The notes: generated from the letters alone by a model not told the origin. Numbered from the stretch's first letter, positions 45,068-54,766 are shown. The stretch is DNA of 64,000 bases from Spiroplasma clarkii (GCF_002795265.1 NZ_CP024870.1:372001-436000), one strand, 5' to 3'. Numbers and translations are program-made.

Positions 45068-46048
45068 ATGGGATTTTGAGCCAATTTAAAAGCAAAAAGA
45101 GAAACAAAAAAAGAAATTAAAAAACATGTTAAAGAACATAAGACAACTTTGACTTTTTCAAAAGACATTAAAAAATTAAGTAAGAATTATAAAGAACCTA
45201 ATTCAGAGTTTTTTGAAGAACTTGAAAATATCTTGGTAAAAACAGACATGGGAATGAAAATGGTTTTAGAGATTTCTAATGCTGTGCAAAAAAAAGTCAA
45301 ACCCAAACATAATTTTGAAGAAATCAAAGAAATAATTGTTGATGAAATCTATGCAGCTCACCAAAGTTCTGGGAAAGCTAATACAAAACTTAATTGAAAA
45401 GATGGTCGTTTAAACATCTTTATGATGGTGGGAGTCAATGGAGTTGGTAAAACCACAAGTATTGCCAAAATTGCTCATTATTATGCTTCACAAGGTAAAA
45501 AAGTCTTAATTGCAGCAGCAGATACTTTTAGAGCAGGTGCTGTTGAACAACTTGAAGAATGATGTACTAAACGTTTAACTGGGGTTGATTTAGTAAAAGG
45601 AAATTCAAAAGACCCTGCTAGTGTTGTTTTTGATGCAGTCAAAAAAGGTCAAGAAAACAATTATGATTTGGTTTTAATTGATACTGCAGGAAGATTACAA
45701 AATAAAGAAAATTTAATGCGTGAGTTAGAAAAAATGACAAAAATAGTCACCAGAACTGTGAAAGATGGACCACATGAACGTTTATTGGTAATTGATGCTC
45801 AAACTGGTCAAAATGGAGTCAATCAAGCCAAAGCTTTTGCAGAAGCCACTCATGTGACTGGAATTGTGCTAACCAAAATGGATGGAACTAGCAAGGGTGG
45901 GATTGCTTTGGCAATCAAAGATGCTTTAAATATTCCTGTGAAACTAATTGGTTTTGGTGAAAAGGTTGGTGACTTAAAAGAGTTTGATGTTGAAGAATAC
46001 ATTGAAGACCTAATTAGTGGTTTAGAGGATGAAGATGATGATGAATAG
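45068..46048 (+). CDS. ftsY: Signal recognition particle receptor FtsY
   Basis: 326 residues. It has only a short basic N-terminal region ([20 protein letters not shown]) in place of the long acidic domain of E. coli FtsY. The NG domain carries [54 protein letters not shown] and [13 protein letters not shown]. It receives SRP-ribosome complexes at the membrane. Trp codons are TGA. The C-terminal Asp/Glu run overlaps the ylxM start. Confidence 0.97.
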
Positions 46049-46358
46049 TGTTGAAAAATCAGTTGAAATTGCTCAACTTTATGACTACTACAAAATGTTG
46101 TTAACCGACAAACAAAAAGAATATTTTGAACTATATTTCTTTGAAGATCTAACTTATCAAGAAATTGGTGAAGCCTTTGGGGTTTCTAAAACCGCTATCC
46201 ATGATAGTATTTCAAAAACTATCACCATTTTGCGAGAAACTGAGCAAAAATTAAATTTAAAAACCAAATCAGATTTACTAAAAACTAGTTTAGAGCAATA
46301 TAAAAGCCAAAAAATTTCATTAAATGAGTTGTTGGTAGTACTAGAGAGGGAAATTTAG
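46035..46358 (+). CDS. ylxM: YlxM-family helix-turn-helix protein
   Basis: 107 residues with a sigma-70 region-4-like helix-turn-helix: LTDKQKEYFELYFFEDLTYQ then EIGEAFGVSKTAIHDSISKT. YlxM is normally encoded with ffh/ftsY and is linked to the SRP pathway. Four in-frame ATGs lie at 46029-46041; AGAGG at 46024 fits the second or third, so the exact start is uncertain by a few codons. ffh is not next to it in this genome. Confidence 0.92.
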   Translation: MMMNSVEKSVEIAQLYDYYKMLLTDKQKEYFELYFFEDLTYQEIGEAFGVSKTAIHDSISKTITILRETEQKLNLKTKSDLLKTSLEQYKSQKISLNELLVVLEREI

Positions 46359-47120
46359 ATGAAAATTGCAATGATTGGAGATGTCTTTTCTAAGTCAGGA
46401 AGAGCCATTTTAAAAGCAAAATTACCCCAACTAGTAAAAAAAGAAAACATAGATCTAGTTGTTGTCAATGGGGAAAACATTTCAAATGGCAAAGGCATCA
46501 ATAATAACCATTATGTTTTTTTAAAGGAGCTGGGAGTTGATGTGATTACCTCAGGTAATCACATCTTTAAGTTGAAAGAAACCCAAGATTTTATCAAAAC
46601 TACCCCAGATTTATTAAGACCTTTAAATATGAATTCATATCTACCAGGTCAAGGAACAATTATGTTGCACAAAAATGGTCAAAAAGTTAGAGTCACAAAT
46701 TTAATGGGCAAAACCTTTATGGAACATGTCAATAATCCTTATGAAATTATGGACAACTTACTTTTGAATGACACTAGTGATATTCATATTGTTGATTTTC
46801 ATGCTGAAGCCAGTGCTGAAAAAATGGCCTTTGCTTGAAATTATGATGGTCAAATTTCAGCACTGGTGGGTACCCACACTCATGTTCAAACAGCTGATGA
46901 ACAGATTTTCCCCAAAGGAACAGGTTACATTACTGATTTGGGAATGACTGGTCCAATTAACTCAATTATTGGGGCAAACCCAGAAGAAGTAATTCTGCGT
47001 GAAAAAACTAGTTTACCAACAAAATTCACCCCTTGTGAAAACCCAGGAGTACTTAGGGGAGTGGTTTTAGAAGTTGTAGGTAAGGTTACCAAATCCATTA
47101 AAAAGTTTGCAATAAGTTAG
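46359..47120 (+). CDS. ymdB: YmdB-family metallophosphoesterase
   Basis: 253 residues. Metal-binding motifs occur in order: MIGDVFSKSGR, VVVNGENISNGKG, ITSGNHIFK, IVDFHAEASAEK and VGTHTHVQTAD. In Bacillus, YmdB is a 2',3'-cyclic-nucleotide phosphodiesterase affecting biofilm and RNA levels. The start abuts the ylxM stop, so ftsY-ylxM-ymdB is one unit. One TGA encodes Trp. Confidence 0.95.
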
Positions 47121-47159
47121 AAAAAATCATTATAAGCCATTTGAAGTTCATTTTTATGA

Positions 47160-47165
47160 TATAAT
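47160..47165 (+). promoter_or_regulatory. -10 box
   Basis: TATAAT 42 nt before the next ATG, in the 86-bp gap after ymdB. Confidence 0.5.
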
Positions 47166-47206
47166 ATCCTTATATTTATAAATAGTCTAACTAGGAGGTG
47201 CTTTAA

Positions 47207-47572
47207 ATGAAGAGACACGATAAGCTAAGAAATTTACATGAAGCATTATTTGCACTTGATAAAGAAGTTAAAAATGTTTGTCGAGGTTTAGAGCAGCGCT
47301 TAAAAACTATGACAAAGTATAAAGACACTTATGAAAGAACCTTAACAGAAGTAGAATTTGAACGTAAAAATGAAATGTATGGGCGTTCAACAATTTACGA
47401 CTTTGAGCGTATGCGCATAAACTTAGAACAAGATGCTGGGAATGTAATTTATGAAGCCATTAATGTCATGGGTAATGATGAGTTCATCATTAGAAGACAA
47501 AATGTTATCTTTGCTTTCTGGTTTATGGGACAGTTTGATGTCTATGCATTAGATCTATCACATAGTGATTAG
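47207..47572 (+). CDS. Hypothetical helical protein
   Basis: 121 residues, very charged, with heptad-like helices (LEQRLKTMTKYKDTYERTLTE and MRINLEQDAGNVIYEAINVM). It ends in an apolar/aromatic segment VIFAFWFMGQFDVYAL. It has its own promoter, an AGGAGGTG ribosome-binding site and its own terminator, which argues that it is a real, separately expressed gene. TGG encodes its Trp. Family not recognised. Confidence 0.8.
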   Translation: MKRHDKLRNLHEALFALDKEVKNVCRGLEQRLKTMTKYKDTYERTLTEVEFERKNEMYGRSTIYDFERMRINLEQDAGNVIYEAINVMGNDEFIIRRQNVIFAFWFMGQFDVYALDLSHSD

Positions 47573-47579
47573 TTAGTAT

Positions 47580-47606
47580 AATGCAATATAATTATTGCAT
47601 TTTTTT
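47580..47606 (+). terminator. Terminator
   Basis: AATGCAATA / TATTGCATT arms with a T-run. Confidence 0.8.
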
Positions 47607-47640
47607 ATGCTAAAATTTTAATATAAAGGGGTGTAGTTTT

Positions 47641-48591
47641 ATGATATCAGATTTTTTCAAATCAAGCCTGGAACTAATTTTATACTTAGTTGCAGCATTT
47701 TTGATAACAATTATTATTATTTATATAGTAACCAAGTCAATTAAGATGTATTCACTTAAATTTAGTGCTAATGCTATTCAAAAAGGTGAAATTATTAAGC
47801 AAAAAATGTTTATTACAAAAGACCAATATGAACTTAAAATTAATCAAAAGTTAATTGTTGATAGTGAATATCTAATTTTAGGAATTCATGATTTTAAAAC
47901 AAACAAAAGTGAATTTGCTAGCTTTGCCAAATATTTAGATGCTAATACTAGACACTCTTATGTTTTTTATGATCAAAGAGGAGTAGGAGCCAATCAACCA
48001 TTTACTCCAGGTAACCAAGCAACTTTGTTAGCTGATTTAGATGAAATTTTAACTGAACTAAAAGAAAAGTATGAGAAAAAAATCGTCATAGTAGCTTCAG
48101 GTAAATCTGCACTGGGAGCACTGTATTACAGTACTGACACTAGAGTTGAAAAATTCATAGTTCTAAATCCAACTTTAAATCCACCTTACCCACACAGTGC
48201 TCGCACTAAGCAATTAATTTTTTGAAGTAGATTGTTCTTGTTAAATACTACAATTGTTGAAAAGTACAGTGGTTTTGATTTTACTGATGATAAAGTTATT
48301 GCCAAAACCTTAGATAAATTGCATGAAGAACAAGGGCAATATTCTTTTAAAGAATATTTACAAAATAATCGCATGAAAGCAAGAGTTTATCATAATCTTA
48401 ATGTAGCTTCAGTTCCAGTTGTGTGATTTGTTTCTAATAATGACTTTTATTGTAACCAAAAACAGGCAGTGAAACTTTCTGTTAAAGTAAAAAATGAATT
48501 ATTTAGCACTGTAGCAGTGCCAGATTTTAAACATTTTTGACATTGAGCTGAAAATGAGAAAAACTTTACAAAAATTATGGAAAACCTGTAA
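47641..48591 (+). CDS. Membrane-anchored alpha/beta-hydrolase-like protein
   Basis: 316 residues. An N-terminal membrane helix (LILYLVAAFLITIIIIYIV) is followed by an alpha/beta-hydrolase-like domain: LILGIHDFKTNKSEFASFA, YVFYDQRGVGANQPFTPGN (the D-x-RG-G-x-S region), and IVIVASGKSALGALYYSTD at the nucleophile position. The canonical GxSxG elbow is reduced to GKSAL. A late FVSNNDFYC may give the acid Asp and FWHW the His. The likely role is a lysophospholipase or esterase, weakened by the altered elbow. Trp codons are TGA and it has its own terminator upstream. Confidence 0.78.
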
Positions 48592-48622
48592 TTAATTTGT
48601 TAATATTGATTCAGACTTAATA

Positions 48623-48754
48623 TTCTTATTAAGAACTACTGAGAGAAAAAACTCGTTGAAGTAGTAGCAACCTTTTAAGTTAGGTGCTTAAATTTGGGGA
48701 AACCAGCAATAGGAAGCTAGAATTTCTATTTGACCCCTTTTTAGGGGTTTTTTT
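48623..48754 (+). promoter_or_regulatory. SAM-I (S-box) riboswitch upstream of metK
   Basis: P1 arms TTCTTATT (48623-48630) and AATAGGAA (48708-48715) pair. P2 arms ACTAC / GTAGT (48636-48640 and 48660-48664) carry an inner GAG/CTC helix and a kink-turn-like TTGAA. The conserved AGCAACC and the P3 ACCTTTT...TTAGGT and GTGCTTAAATT segments follow in the usual order, then a P4 hairpin with a GGAA loop. The expression platform is a C4/G4 terminator. S-box RNAs bind S-adenosylmethionine and end transcription, giving feedback on MetK. The short P2 top makes this a compact variant. Confidence 0.85.
48733..48754 (+). terminator. Riboswitch terminator
   Basis: ACCCCT / AGGGGT arms and seven T, 38 nt before the metK ATG. 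Confidence 0.85.
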
Positions 48755-48792
48755 ACTCAATATGATGATATATAAATTAAGGAGAAATAAAA

Positions 48793-49926
48793 ATGAAAAG
48801 ATATTTTACAAGTGAATCGGTTTCAGAAGGGCATCCAGACAAGATTTGTGATCAAATTAGTGATGCAATTTTAGATGCTTGTTTAAAAGAAGATCCAAAT
48901 TCGCGTGTTGCTTGTGAGACACTAGCTACAAAAAACTATGTAATTGTGACAGGAGAAATTTCAACCACAGCTAAGGTTGATTATGAAGGTCAAGTTCGTC
49001 GTATCTTAAAAAAAGTTGGTTATAAAAATGCCGAAACAGGGATTGATTGAGAACACTGTGAGGTTGATATTAGATTAAAAGAACAATCACCAGACATTGC
49101 TCAAGGAGTTGATGGTGCAGAAATGGGTGCTGGAGATCAAGGCATTATGTTTGGATATGCTGTTAAAGAAGCTGAATCTTTAATGCCATATTCTATTCAA
49201 ATTGCTCATGACTTAGTGCACATGGCAAGTAAATTAAGAAAAGCTGGACAGTTTAAATATGCTCAACCAGATATGAAATCTCAAGTTACTATGGATATTA
49301 CTAATCCAAAAAATCCAATTATTGATACAATTTTAATGTCAGTCCAACATGATGAAAATTATGATAAAGCTGAATTTGAATCATTTATTAAAAATAACAT
49401 TATGAATCCCATTGCTAAAAGACATGGTTTAAACACAGACTTTAAAGTTCTAATTAACCCAACTGGCCGTTTTGTTATTGGGGGACCTTTGGGAGATGTT
49501 GGTTTAACTGGTCGTAAAATTATTGTTGATACTTATGGGGGACATGCTCGACATGGTGGAGGTGCCTTTTCAGGAAAAGATCCAACAAAAGTTGATCGTA
49601 GTGCAGCTTACATGGCTCGTTATGCTGCTAAAAATATTGTGGCTGCTGGACTTGCAGACCGTTTGGAAATCCAATTAAGCTATGCAATTGGACTACCAAG
49701 ACCTATTTCGATTTTTGTGGAAGCCTTTGGAACAAATACAGTTTCAATGGAAAAAATCCACAAAGCAATTAAAGAAAATTTTGATTTTAGTGTCAAAAAC
49801 ATAATTGATGTGCTAGAATTAAGAAAACCAGTTTATTTCCGTTCAGCAAAATATGGACACTTTGGGAAACAAGAGTTCAGTTGAGAGAAATTAGATGTGG
49901 TAAGAAAGTTAAAGGGTTATAAATAG
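48793..49926 (+). CDS. metK: S-adenosylmethionine synthetase
   Basis: 377 residues, full length. Motifs: [16 protein letters not shown] (N-terminal ATP/methionine site), [12 protein letters not shown] (the GAGDQG signature), and [18 protein letters not shown] near the C-terminus. It makes SAM from methionine and ATP for methylation (RlmN is one user in this window). Expression is probably controlled by the upstream SAM riboswitch. The last codon is followed immediately by the cutC ATG. Two TGA codons encode Trp. Confidence 0.98.
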
Positions 49927-50598
49927 ATGTATTTAGAAGTTATTGGTTTAAATGTTCAAGATGTAATTGATATAAATGCAAGCTCTGCTTCAAGAATTGA
50001 GCTTTGTTCACATCTTGAATTTGGAGGATATACTCCAGATAAAGAAATTATCAAAGAAGCATGTGCTGTTTCAGATTTACCAGTCAATGTTATGGTGCGT
50101 AGAAAACATTCAGATTATTTCATCAATCCAACAGAAGCTGCTGAATTATTTGCAGACATTGAGTTTATTGCTTCAACAAAAGCAAATGCCATTGTTATTG
50201 GGGCAATTACAGCTGCTAAAAAAGTTGATGTTGACTTTATGCATGAAGTTTTTAAAAGAGCTAAAGGGAAAAAAGTAGTTTTCCATCGTGCTTTTGATGA
50301 AATTGAAGATAAAGTTGAGGCCTTAAAAGTTTTAGATGAACTTGGTGTTGACACTGTGCTAACTTCAGGAAAAGCAAATATTGAAGAAGGATTTAGTGTT
50401 TTACAAGAACTTGCAGATTTAAACCTAACAATTAATATTTTAATTGGTGGAGGGGTTAATTCAAGTAACATTAATAAAGCTAGAGCTATTTCACCATTTA
50501 TTCATGTGGGAACTGCAGCTAGAGTTGATGGAACATTTGCAAGTCCAATTGATATTAAAAAAATTGAAGCACTTGTTGCAACTGATCAACAATCATAA
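49927..50598 (+). CDS. cutC: CutC-family protein
   Basis: 223-residue TIM-barrel protein of the CutC family. It begins MYLEVIGLNVQDV and contains ASRIELCSHLEFGGYTP, VMVRRKHSDYF, VFHRAFDEIED, VLTSGKANIEEG and ILIGGGVNSSN, the standard CutC order. The family was named for copper homeostasis, but the biochemical role is uncertain. The start directly abuts the metK stop, so it falls under the same SAM control. Confidence 0.94.
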   Translation: MYLEVIGLNVQDVIDINASSASRIELCSHLEFGGYTPDKEIIKEACAVSDLPVNVMVRRKHSDYFINPTEAAELFADIEFIASTKANAIVIGAITAAKKVDVDFMHEVFKRAKGKKVVFHRAFDEIEDKVEALKVLDELGVDTVLTSGKANIEEGFSVLQELADLNLTINILIGGGVNSSNINKARAISPFIHVGTAARVDGTFASPIDIKKIEALVATDQQS

Positions 50599-50621
50599 AA
50601 TTTTTATGATAAAAAACAAAA

Positions 50622-50650
50622 AAATAGCAGACATTTAGGGTCTGCTATTT
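50622..50650. terminator. Hairpin after cutC
   Basis: AAATAGCAGAC / GTCTGCTATTT arms. The longer T-run is on the minus strand, so its role as plus-strand terminator is only fair. Confidence 0.45.
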
Positions 50651-50675
50651 GTAAAGAAAACTATTATTGACAGAC

Positions 50676-50773
50676 TCAGTTTAAACTGAATTTGTGAAGT
50701 AGTTTATTCTTTGCTAACGTACGGGAATAAAAAAAGTTTAAACCTTTCTGACACTATTAATAGTGCTATGTTT
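50676..50773 (+). other. Cluster of palindromes before a hypothetical gene
   Basis: TCAGTTTAAACTGA (50676-50689), a second GTTTAAAC near 50736, and CACTATTAATAGTG (50752-50765) followed by seven T. The last is a plausible terminator; the paired GTTTAAAC sites could form alternative structures. No known riboswitch fits. Confidence 0.4.
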
Positions 50774-50839
50774 TTTTCTAATTTAATTGCTAAAAGCTAT
50801 ATAAAAGGTTATAATTATAAGAATAATCGAGGTGGTCTT

Positions 50840-51547
50840 ATGCTAACTTACCAACTAAACGAATTTTGAGATAAATTTTTTATTAAATATATAGAGAGTG
50901 TCTGCACTTTTAAGAAAATTGATGTAAATTGTGCTGAACTTGAAGATTATATTGTTGAAAAAGATTATCTAGATCCTAATGAACGTAATGTTTATGGGGA
51001 ACACACTGCTAATGTCATAGACATGCTTTGTTACTTTCAAGAAATTATCTTGACTGGGGTTGAATCTAAAAAACATAATGGAAAGTGACCATATGTTAAC
51101 CTAGAGCAATTTAAAAACTTATATCTAAAACTTGATCCACAGGGTACATATGTAGACTTTTTTGATAAAAACAAGTATCCAGAATTTAAAACAAATGTTG
51201 CCAAAACATGTGAAGAAACGGAAAATGTTGAAGAATTGTTTCAACTATGTGAAGATTTAGCTTATGTTTATGTTGACTTTCACATCATTAAACCTTTAGG
51301 GGAATTCAATTTTGAGTATGCTTGATTAGTTTTACAAGCACCATTCATTTTCAAAGACTTTGGAATTCTTCTATTCCATGATGATTATGATGCAAGTCAT
51401 CTAATTAACTTTACTTTATTATTGGTTGAAAAGTGTCAGGCAACTGATAAAAAAGAGTGATTAAGATTACCAGAATTTGGACGCATTTGTCGAGGTTTTG
51501 AAACTATGTCTGAAAGCTGACTATTAAAACAAGCAGTAAGTGGATAA
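50840..51547 (+). CDS. Hypothetical protein
   Basis: 235 residues with five TGA-encoded Trp. No signal peptide or membrane helix. It is acidic, with aromatic-rich segments such as NVIDMLCYFQEIILTGVE and LVLQAPFIFKDFGILLFHDD. The ATG has GAGGTGG 6 nt upstream. It is a single-gene unit bounded by hairpins. Family not recognised. Confidence 0.75.
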
Positions 51548-51571
51548 AAAATGGGTTTCAACCCATTTTTT
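51546..51571 (+). terminator. Terminator
   Basis: AAAAAATGGGT / ACCCATTTTTT arms with TTCA loop. Confidence 0.8.
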
Positions 51572-51629
51572 CAATTTAAGTTAATCCTTTGGGGTGCTAT
51601 TTTTAAGGTTTTTAGTTAATTGCATTTTT

Positions 51630-51658
51630 TTGATTAAGAAAAATTCTGGTGTTATAAT
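51630..51658 (+). promoter_or_regulatory. Promoter of lipoprotein gene
   Basis: TTGATT, 17-bp spacer and TATAAT, 46 nt before the ATG. Confidence 0.65.
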
Positions 51659-51703
51659 TAGTTTGTGGAATAAAGCAGTTAAGAGAAAGGAGCATTGTCA
51701 ATA

Positions 51704-52114
51704 ATGAAAAAAACTTTAAGTTTATTAGGGAGTTTTGCATTTGTTGGAAGTGTGAGCTTAGCAGCAGCAAATACTGTGTCATGTTTTTGGTGAAAAAATA
51801 CTGCAGTACCACCAAAGTCTTATTTGAAAGATTACATTAGTAAAACTGAATTGGGTGAGTTTTCAGGTGTTGATGATTTACCATCACTTGAAGAAATAGT
51901 CCAAAAATTATGAGAAGCAAATTATGCAGATGTTGATGAAACTTATTTAGAGAATGGAATTTTTATAAACTTGTATTTTGTAGAGGATCCAACAACAATG
52001 CAAGCAATTATATCTGTACCGACTAGTATTTGAAGTTATGATGCTGGTAATATCACTGTGACATATATATACTCAAAATACCAAGAAAGTGAAAGTCTCT
52101 TAAGTTCATTTTAG
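51704..52114 (+). CDS. Small lipoprotein
   Basis: 136 residues. The signal peptide MKKTLSLLGSFAFVGSVSLA leads to TVSC (Cys 27), followed by aromatic residues (FWW). The mature part is acidic with two short beta-rich segments (GIFINLYFVEDP and NITVTYIYSKYQ). AGAAAGGAG stands before the ATG, with a good promoter upstream and a hairpin downstream. Unknown function, probably surface exposed. Confidence 0.85.
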
Positions 52115-52206
52115 GTACTAAATTTTTAAAAGTTAACTGTTCACTTTAAAACTAACAAAAGTATCTTTTAACTATGAATAGAATTTTAACCCAATAACAA
52201 CTATTT

Positions 52207-52242
52207 AAAAGGATAAATTAAAGACCTAATTTATCCTTTTTT
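52207..52242 (+). terminator. Terminator
   Basis: AAAAGGATAAATTA / TAATTTATCCTTTT arms and T-run. Confidence 0.85.
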
Positions 52243-52365
52243 ATTTTTATAACAATGGAATATTTTCAAAGTTAACACTTTTTTGTGTTGTAAATAACGA
52301 AAATATATGTATAATAATTTTTAGGCATAATATTATGCTACATGTATGAAAGGGAATAAAAATAT

Positions 52366-53001
52366 ATGAAGAAATTATTAGGATTACTAGCAGCAACTGG
52401 CTTAGTTGCTAGCACAGGATCTGCTGTAGTTGCTTGTGGAGAAGATGAAAAAACAGATATCACAGTTACTACTGAAAGCATTAAAGGCAAAGTTGATGCT
52501 TTATTAACAGATGAAGAGGACTTGACAGTTGCAGAATTGGAAGCATTATTAGATGCTGATGAAACAATTGTTGAAGTTGCTACTTGAACAGTATCTAGAG
52601 TTGGTACCACAACAAATGCAACCATTGGATTCGCTCTTGCAGAAGGATATGAATTAGCTGATGGAGACACTTTATCATTTACAGTTACTGAAATTTTAGT
52701 TTCAGATGAAGAAGATGAAGATGAAGAAATCACAGTTACTACTGCAAGCATTAAAGACAAAGTTGATGCTTTATTAACAGATAAAGAGGACTTGACAACT
52801 GTGGAATTAAAAGCATTATTAGATGCTGATGAAACAATTGTTGAAGTTGATACTTGAACAGTAACTAAAAATGATGCTACAGACACAAGTGCAGATATTG
52901 CATTTACTCTTGCAACAGGATATAAATTAGCTGATGGAGACACTTTATCATTTACAGTTACTGAAATTTTAGTTTCAGATGAAGAAGATTTAAAAGTTTA
53001 A
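52366..53001 (+). CDS. Lipoprotein with internal 90-residue duplication
   Basis: 211 residues. Signal peptide MKKLLGLLAATGLVASTGSA, lipobox VVAC (Cys 24). The mature part is two tandem units of 90 residues starting at residues 32 and 122. Each runs ITVTT-SIK-KVDALLTD-ED, LLDADETIVEV, then a Trp (TGA), a strand region, and DGDTLSFTVTEILVSDEED. The DNA repeat period is 270 bp. The helix-then-strands layout is reminiscent of spiralin-type surface lipoproteins of Spiroplasma, but this is resemblance only. It is very acidic and Thr-rich. Its own promoter and a strong terminator suggest a well-expressed surface protein. Confidence 0.88.
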
Positions 53002-53066
53002 TAGCATTTAAAACATTTTCACACAACAATATCATTTAATAAATTATCTTTTAATAATAAGTTTTT

Positions 53067-53100
53067 AAACTATTCAAGTATACTTGAATAGTTTTTATTT
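53067..53100 (+). terminator. Terminator
   Basis: AACTATTCAAG / CTTGAATAGTT arms around TATA, then T-rich tail. Confidence 0.85.
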
Positions 53101-53236
53101 TTCTAGATCTTATTTTTGCAAAGTCATTACAACTTTAAGTCAATTATGTAAATTAACTTTGTTAAAATTGACAATATTGATGTAACTTAACCAATAACAA
53201 GATTAATAGATATTTAATAAATATATTTTTAAATAT

Positions 53237-53460
53237 AATGTACTATAATTTTATTCCTAGCATGGCAAGAATAGCCAAGTCTACAGATAGTGGTTGAATT
53301 GAAAGGTTTGATCAGTTTTTAAAAGAGAATGTTTAAAAGAAAATTACTGTTATAAAGAACTTGTTGAGTATCAGCTAAATGCAAGTTTATATCAAAAATT
53401 TTACAATTATATAAGAATAAAGTTGTAAAATATGTGTGTCCAGAAAAAGGTTACCTGTCA
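53237..53460 (+). mobile_element. Remnant of an older IS3-family copy (right end only)
   Basis: 224 bp matching the last 225 bp of the neighbouring complete element (54512-54736) with scattered substitutions and one missing base that breaks the transposase frame. It ends in the same TGTCA terminus. Confidence 0.8.
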
Positions 53461-53559
53461 AAAAAAAGTTTCAATTGTACTTCCACCTTTTTCCGGACAA
53501 AAAATTAAATTACATTTATATTGAATGTAAAATAATATTGTTAGGAAAGAGGTTTTTTT

Positions 53560-53856
53560 ATGGGACATTACTCAGCAAAGCAAAAAGAAAAAATAATTTT
53601 AAAATTTAGAGAGAGCAAGACAAAGGCCAAGAATTTTGTTAAAAGTTATGGCATCTCAGATCAAACACTTTTAAATTGGTGTAAAAAGTATGATCAATCT
53701 GGAATTGATGGTCTTGGGGCACCAAATTCAGCTGATAAAGAAGAACTAATAATTTTAAGAAATGAAGTTAAAGAACTGAAGAAGAAAAATGCCGAATTAG
53801 AAACTAGAAATGAAATGTGAAAAAGAATTGAGGCCCTGATAAGTAAAAAAAAGTAG
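53560..53856 (+). CDS. IS3-family transposase OrfA
   Basis: 98 residues. N-terminal helix-turn-helix (AKNFVKSYGISDQTLLNWCK) for end recognition, then a leucine-zipper-like coil (LRNEVKELKKKNAELETRNEM). TGA encodes the Trp after NEM. The frame ends TAG right after eight A and a G (53845-53853), which contains the classic A AAA AAG slippery heptamer in the proper register. OrfAB fusion of about 381 residues by -1 frameshifting is therefore expected. Confidence 0.9.
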
Positions 53857-54704
53857 TTAAATGGGAGCTTAATATAATTAAATGCTTAGTTGTTGAGGAA
53901 TTTATCTACAATGAATTCAAAATACCTAAAAATGGCTTATTAAAAATTGCTCAACTTCCAAAAAGTACATACTATGAATGAGTGAAGCAAGGGAAACCTA
54001 GGGTAAGATATTATGATCATGATTTTTATTTAAATATTGAGCAGAGCTTTATTGATTCAGGAAAAACCTATGGTTGTAAAAGAATTGCAATAGATTTGCT
54101 CACTAAGGGGATAGCTAAGTCATCACATAAAAAAATATTGAGATACTTTAAAATGAGAAGCATCTCCACCAATAATCATGTGAAATGAAAAAATAAGGTA
54201 GCAAAACCTGAAAAGGTTGGTAAATACCCAAACTTGTTAACTGATCCTGAAAATTTTGATAAGTATGGTGATGTTTTTTCAGTAGACATAACAGAAAAGG
54301 AATTCAATGGTGAAAGATACTATACCTGTGGTTTTTATCATATTAAAATGAAAAAAATCTTTGGTTTAGTAACAGAAAAAAATAAAGGGAATCAACTTGT
54401 AGAAAAATCATTTCTAAAAATGACTGATGAATTTGGTGTCTTCTTGCCAAACAGTGTAATACACTCAGATAATGGTTCTGAATTTAAAGCATATAATTAT
54501 AAGTTGATGCTAATGTACTTTAATTTGATTCCAAGCATGTCAAGAATAGCCAAGTCTACAGATAATGGTTGGATTGAAGGGTTTTGATCAGTTTTTAAAA
54601 GAGAATGCTTAAAAGAAAATTACTGTTATAAAGGACTTGCTGAGTATCAGCTAAATGCAAGTTTATATCAAAAATTTTACAATTATGTGAGAATAAAGTT
54701 GTAA
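53853..54704 (+). CDS. IS3-family transposase OrfB (DDE integrase domain, made by -1 frameshift)
   Basis: 283 residues in the -1 frame relative to OrfA. rve-type catalytic core: first Asp in FSVDITEKEF, second in VIHSDNGSEFKA, and Glu in STDNGWIEGFWSVFKRE. An HTH-like region GKTYGCKRIAIDL precedes the core. All Trp codons but one are TGA, and the frame is intact, so the element may be active. No independent ribosome-binding site is obvious, in line with production as the OrfAB fusion. Confidence 0.9.
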
Positions 54705-54766
54705 AATATGTGTGTCCGGAAAAAGGTTACCTGTCAAAAAAAGTTTCAATTTTATTTAATAAAAAA

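Larger units (their letters stand above)
53476..54736 (+). mobile_element. IS3-family insertion sequence
   Basis: 1261 bp element with 24-nt imperfect terminal inverted repeats starting TG and ending CA. The inner 15 nt, ACCTTTTTCCGGACA, match exactly at both ends. It contains orfA and orfB linked by an A AAA AAG frameshift site. A 14-15-bp direct repeat (AAAAAAGTTTCAAT) flanks it, which is longer than usual IS3 target duplications. Confidence 0.85.

Noticed and set aside
50622-50773. PreQ1, purine, THF or T-box riboswitch before the gene at 50840
   Set aside because: None of the conserved cores could be found; only simple palindromes are present.
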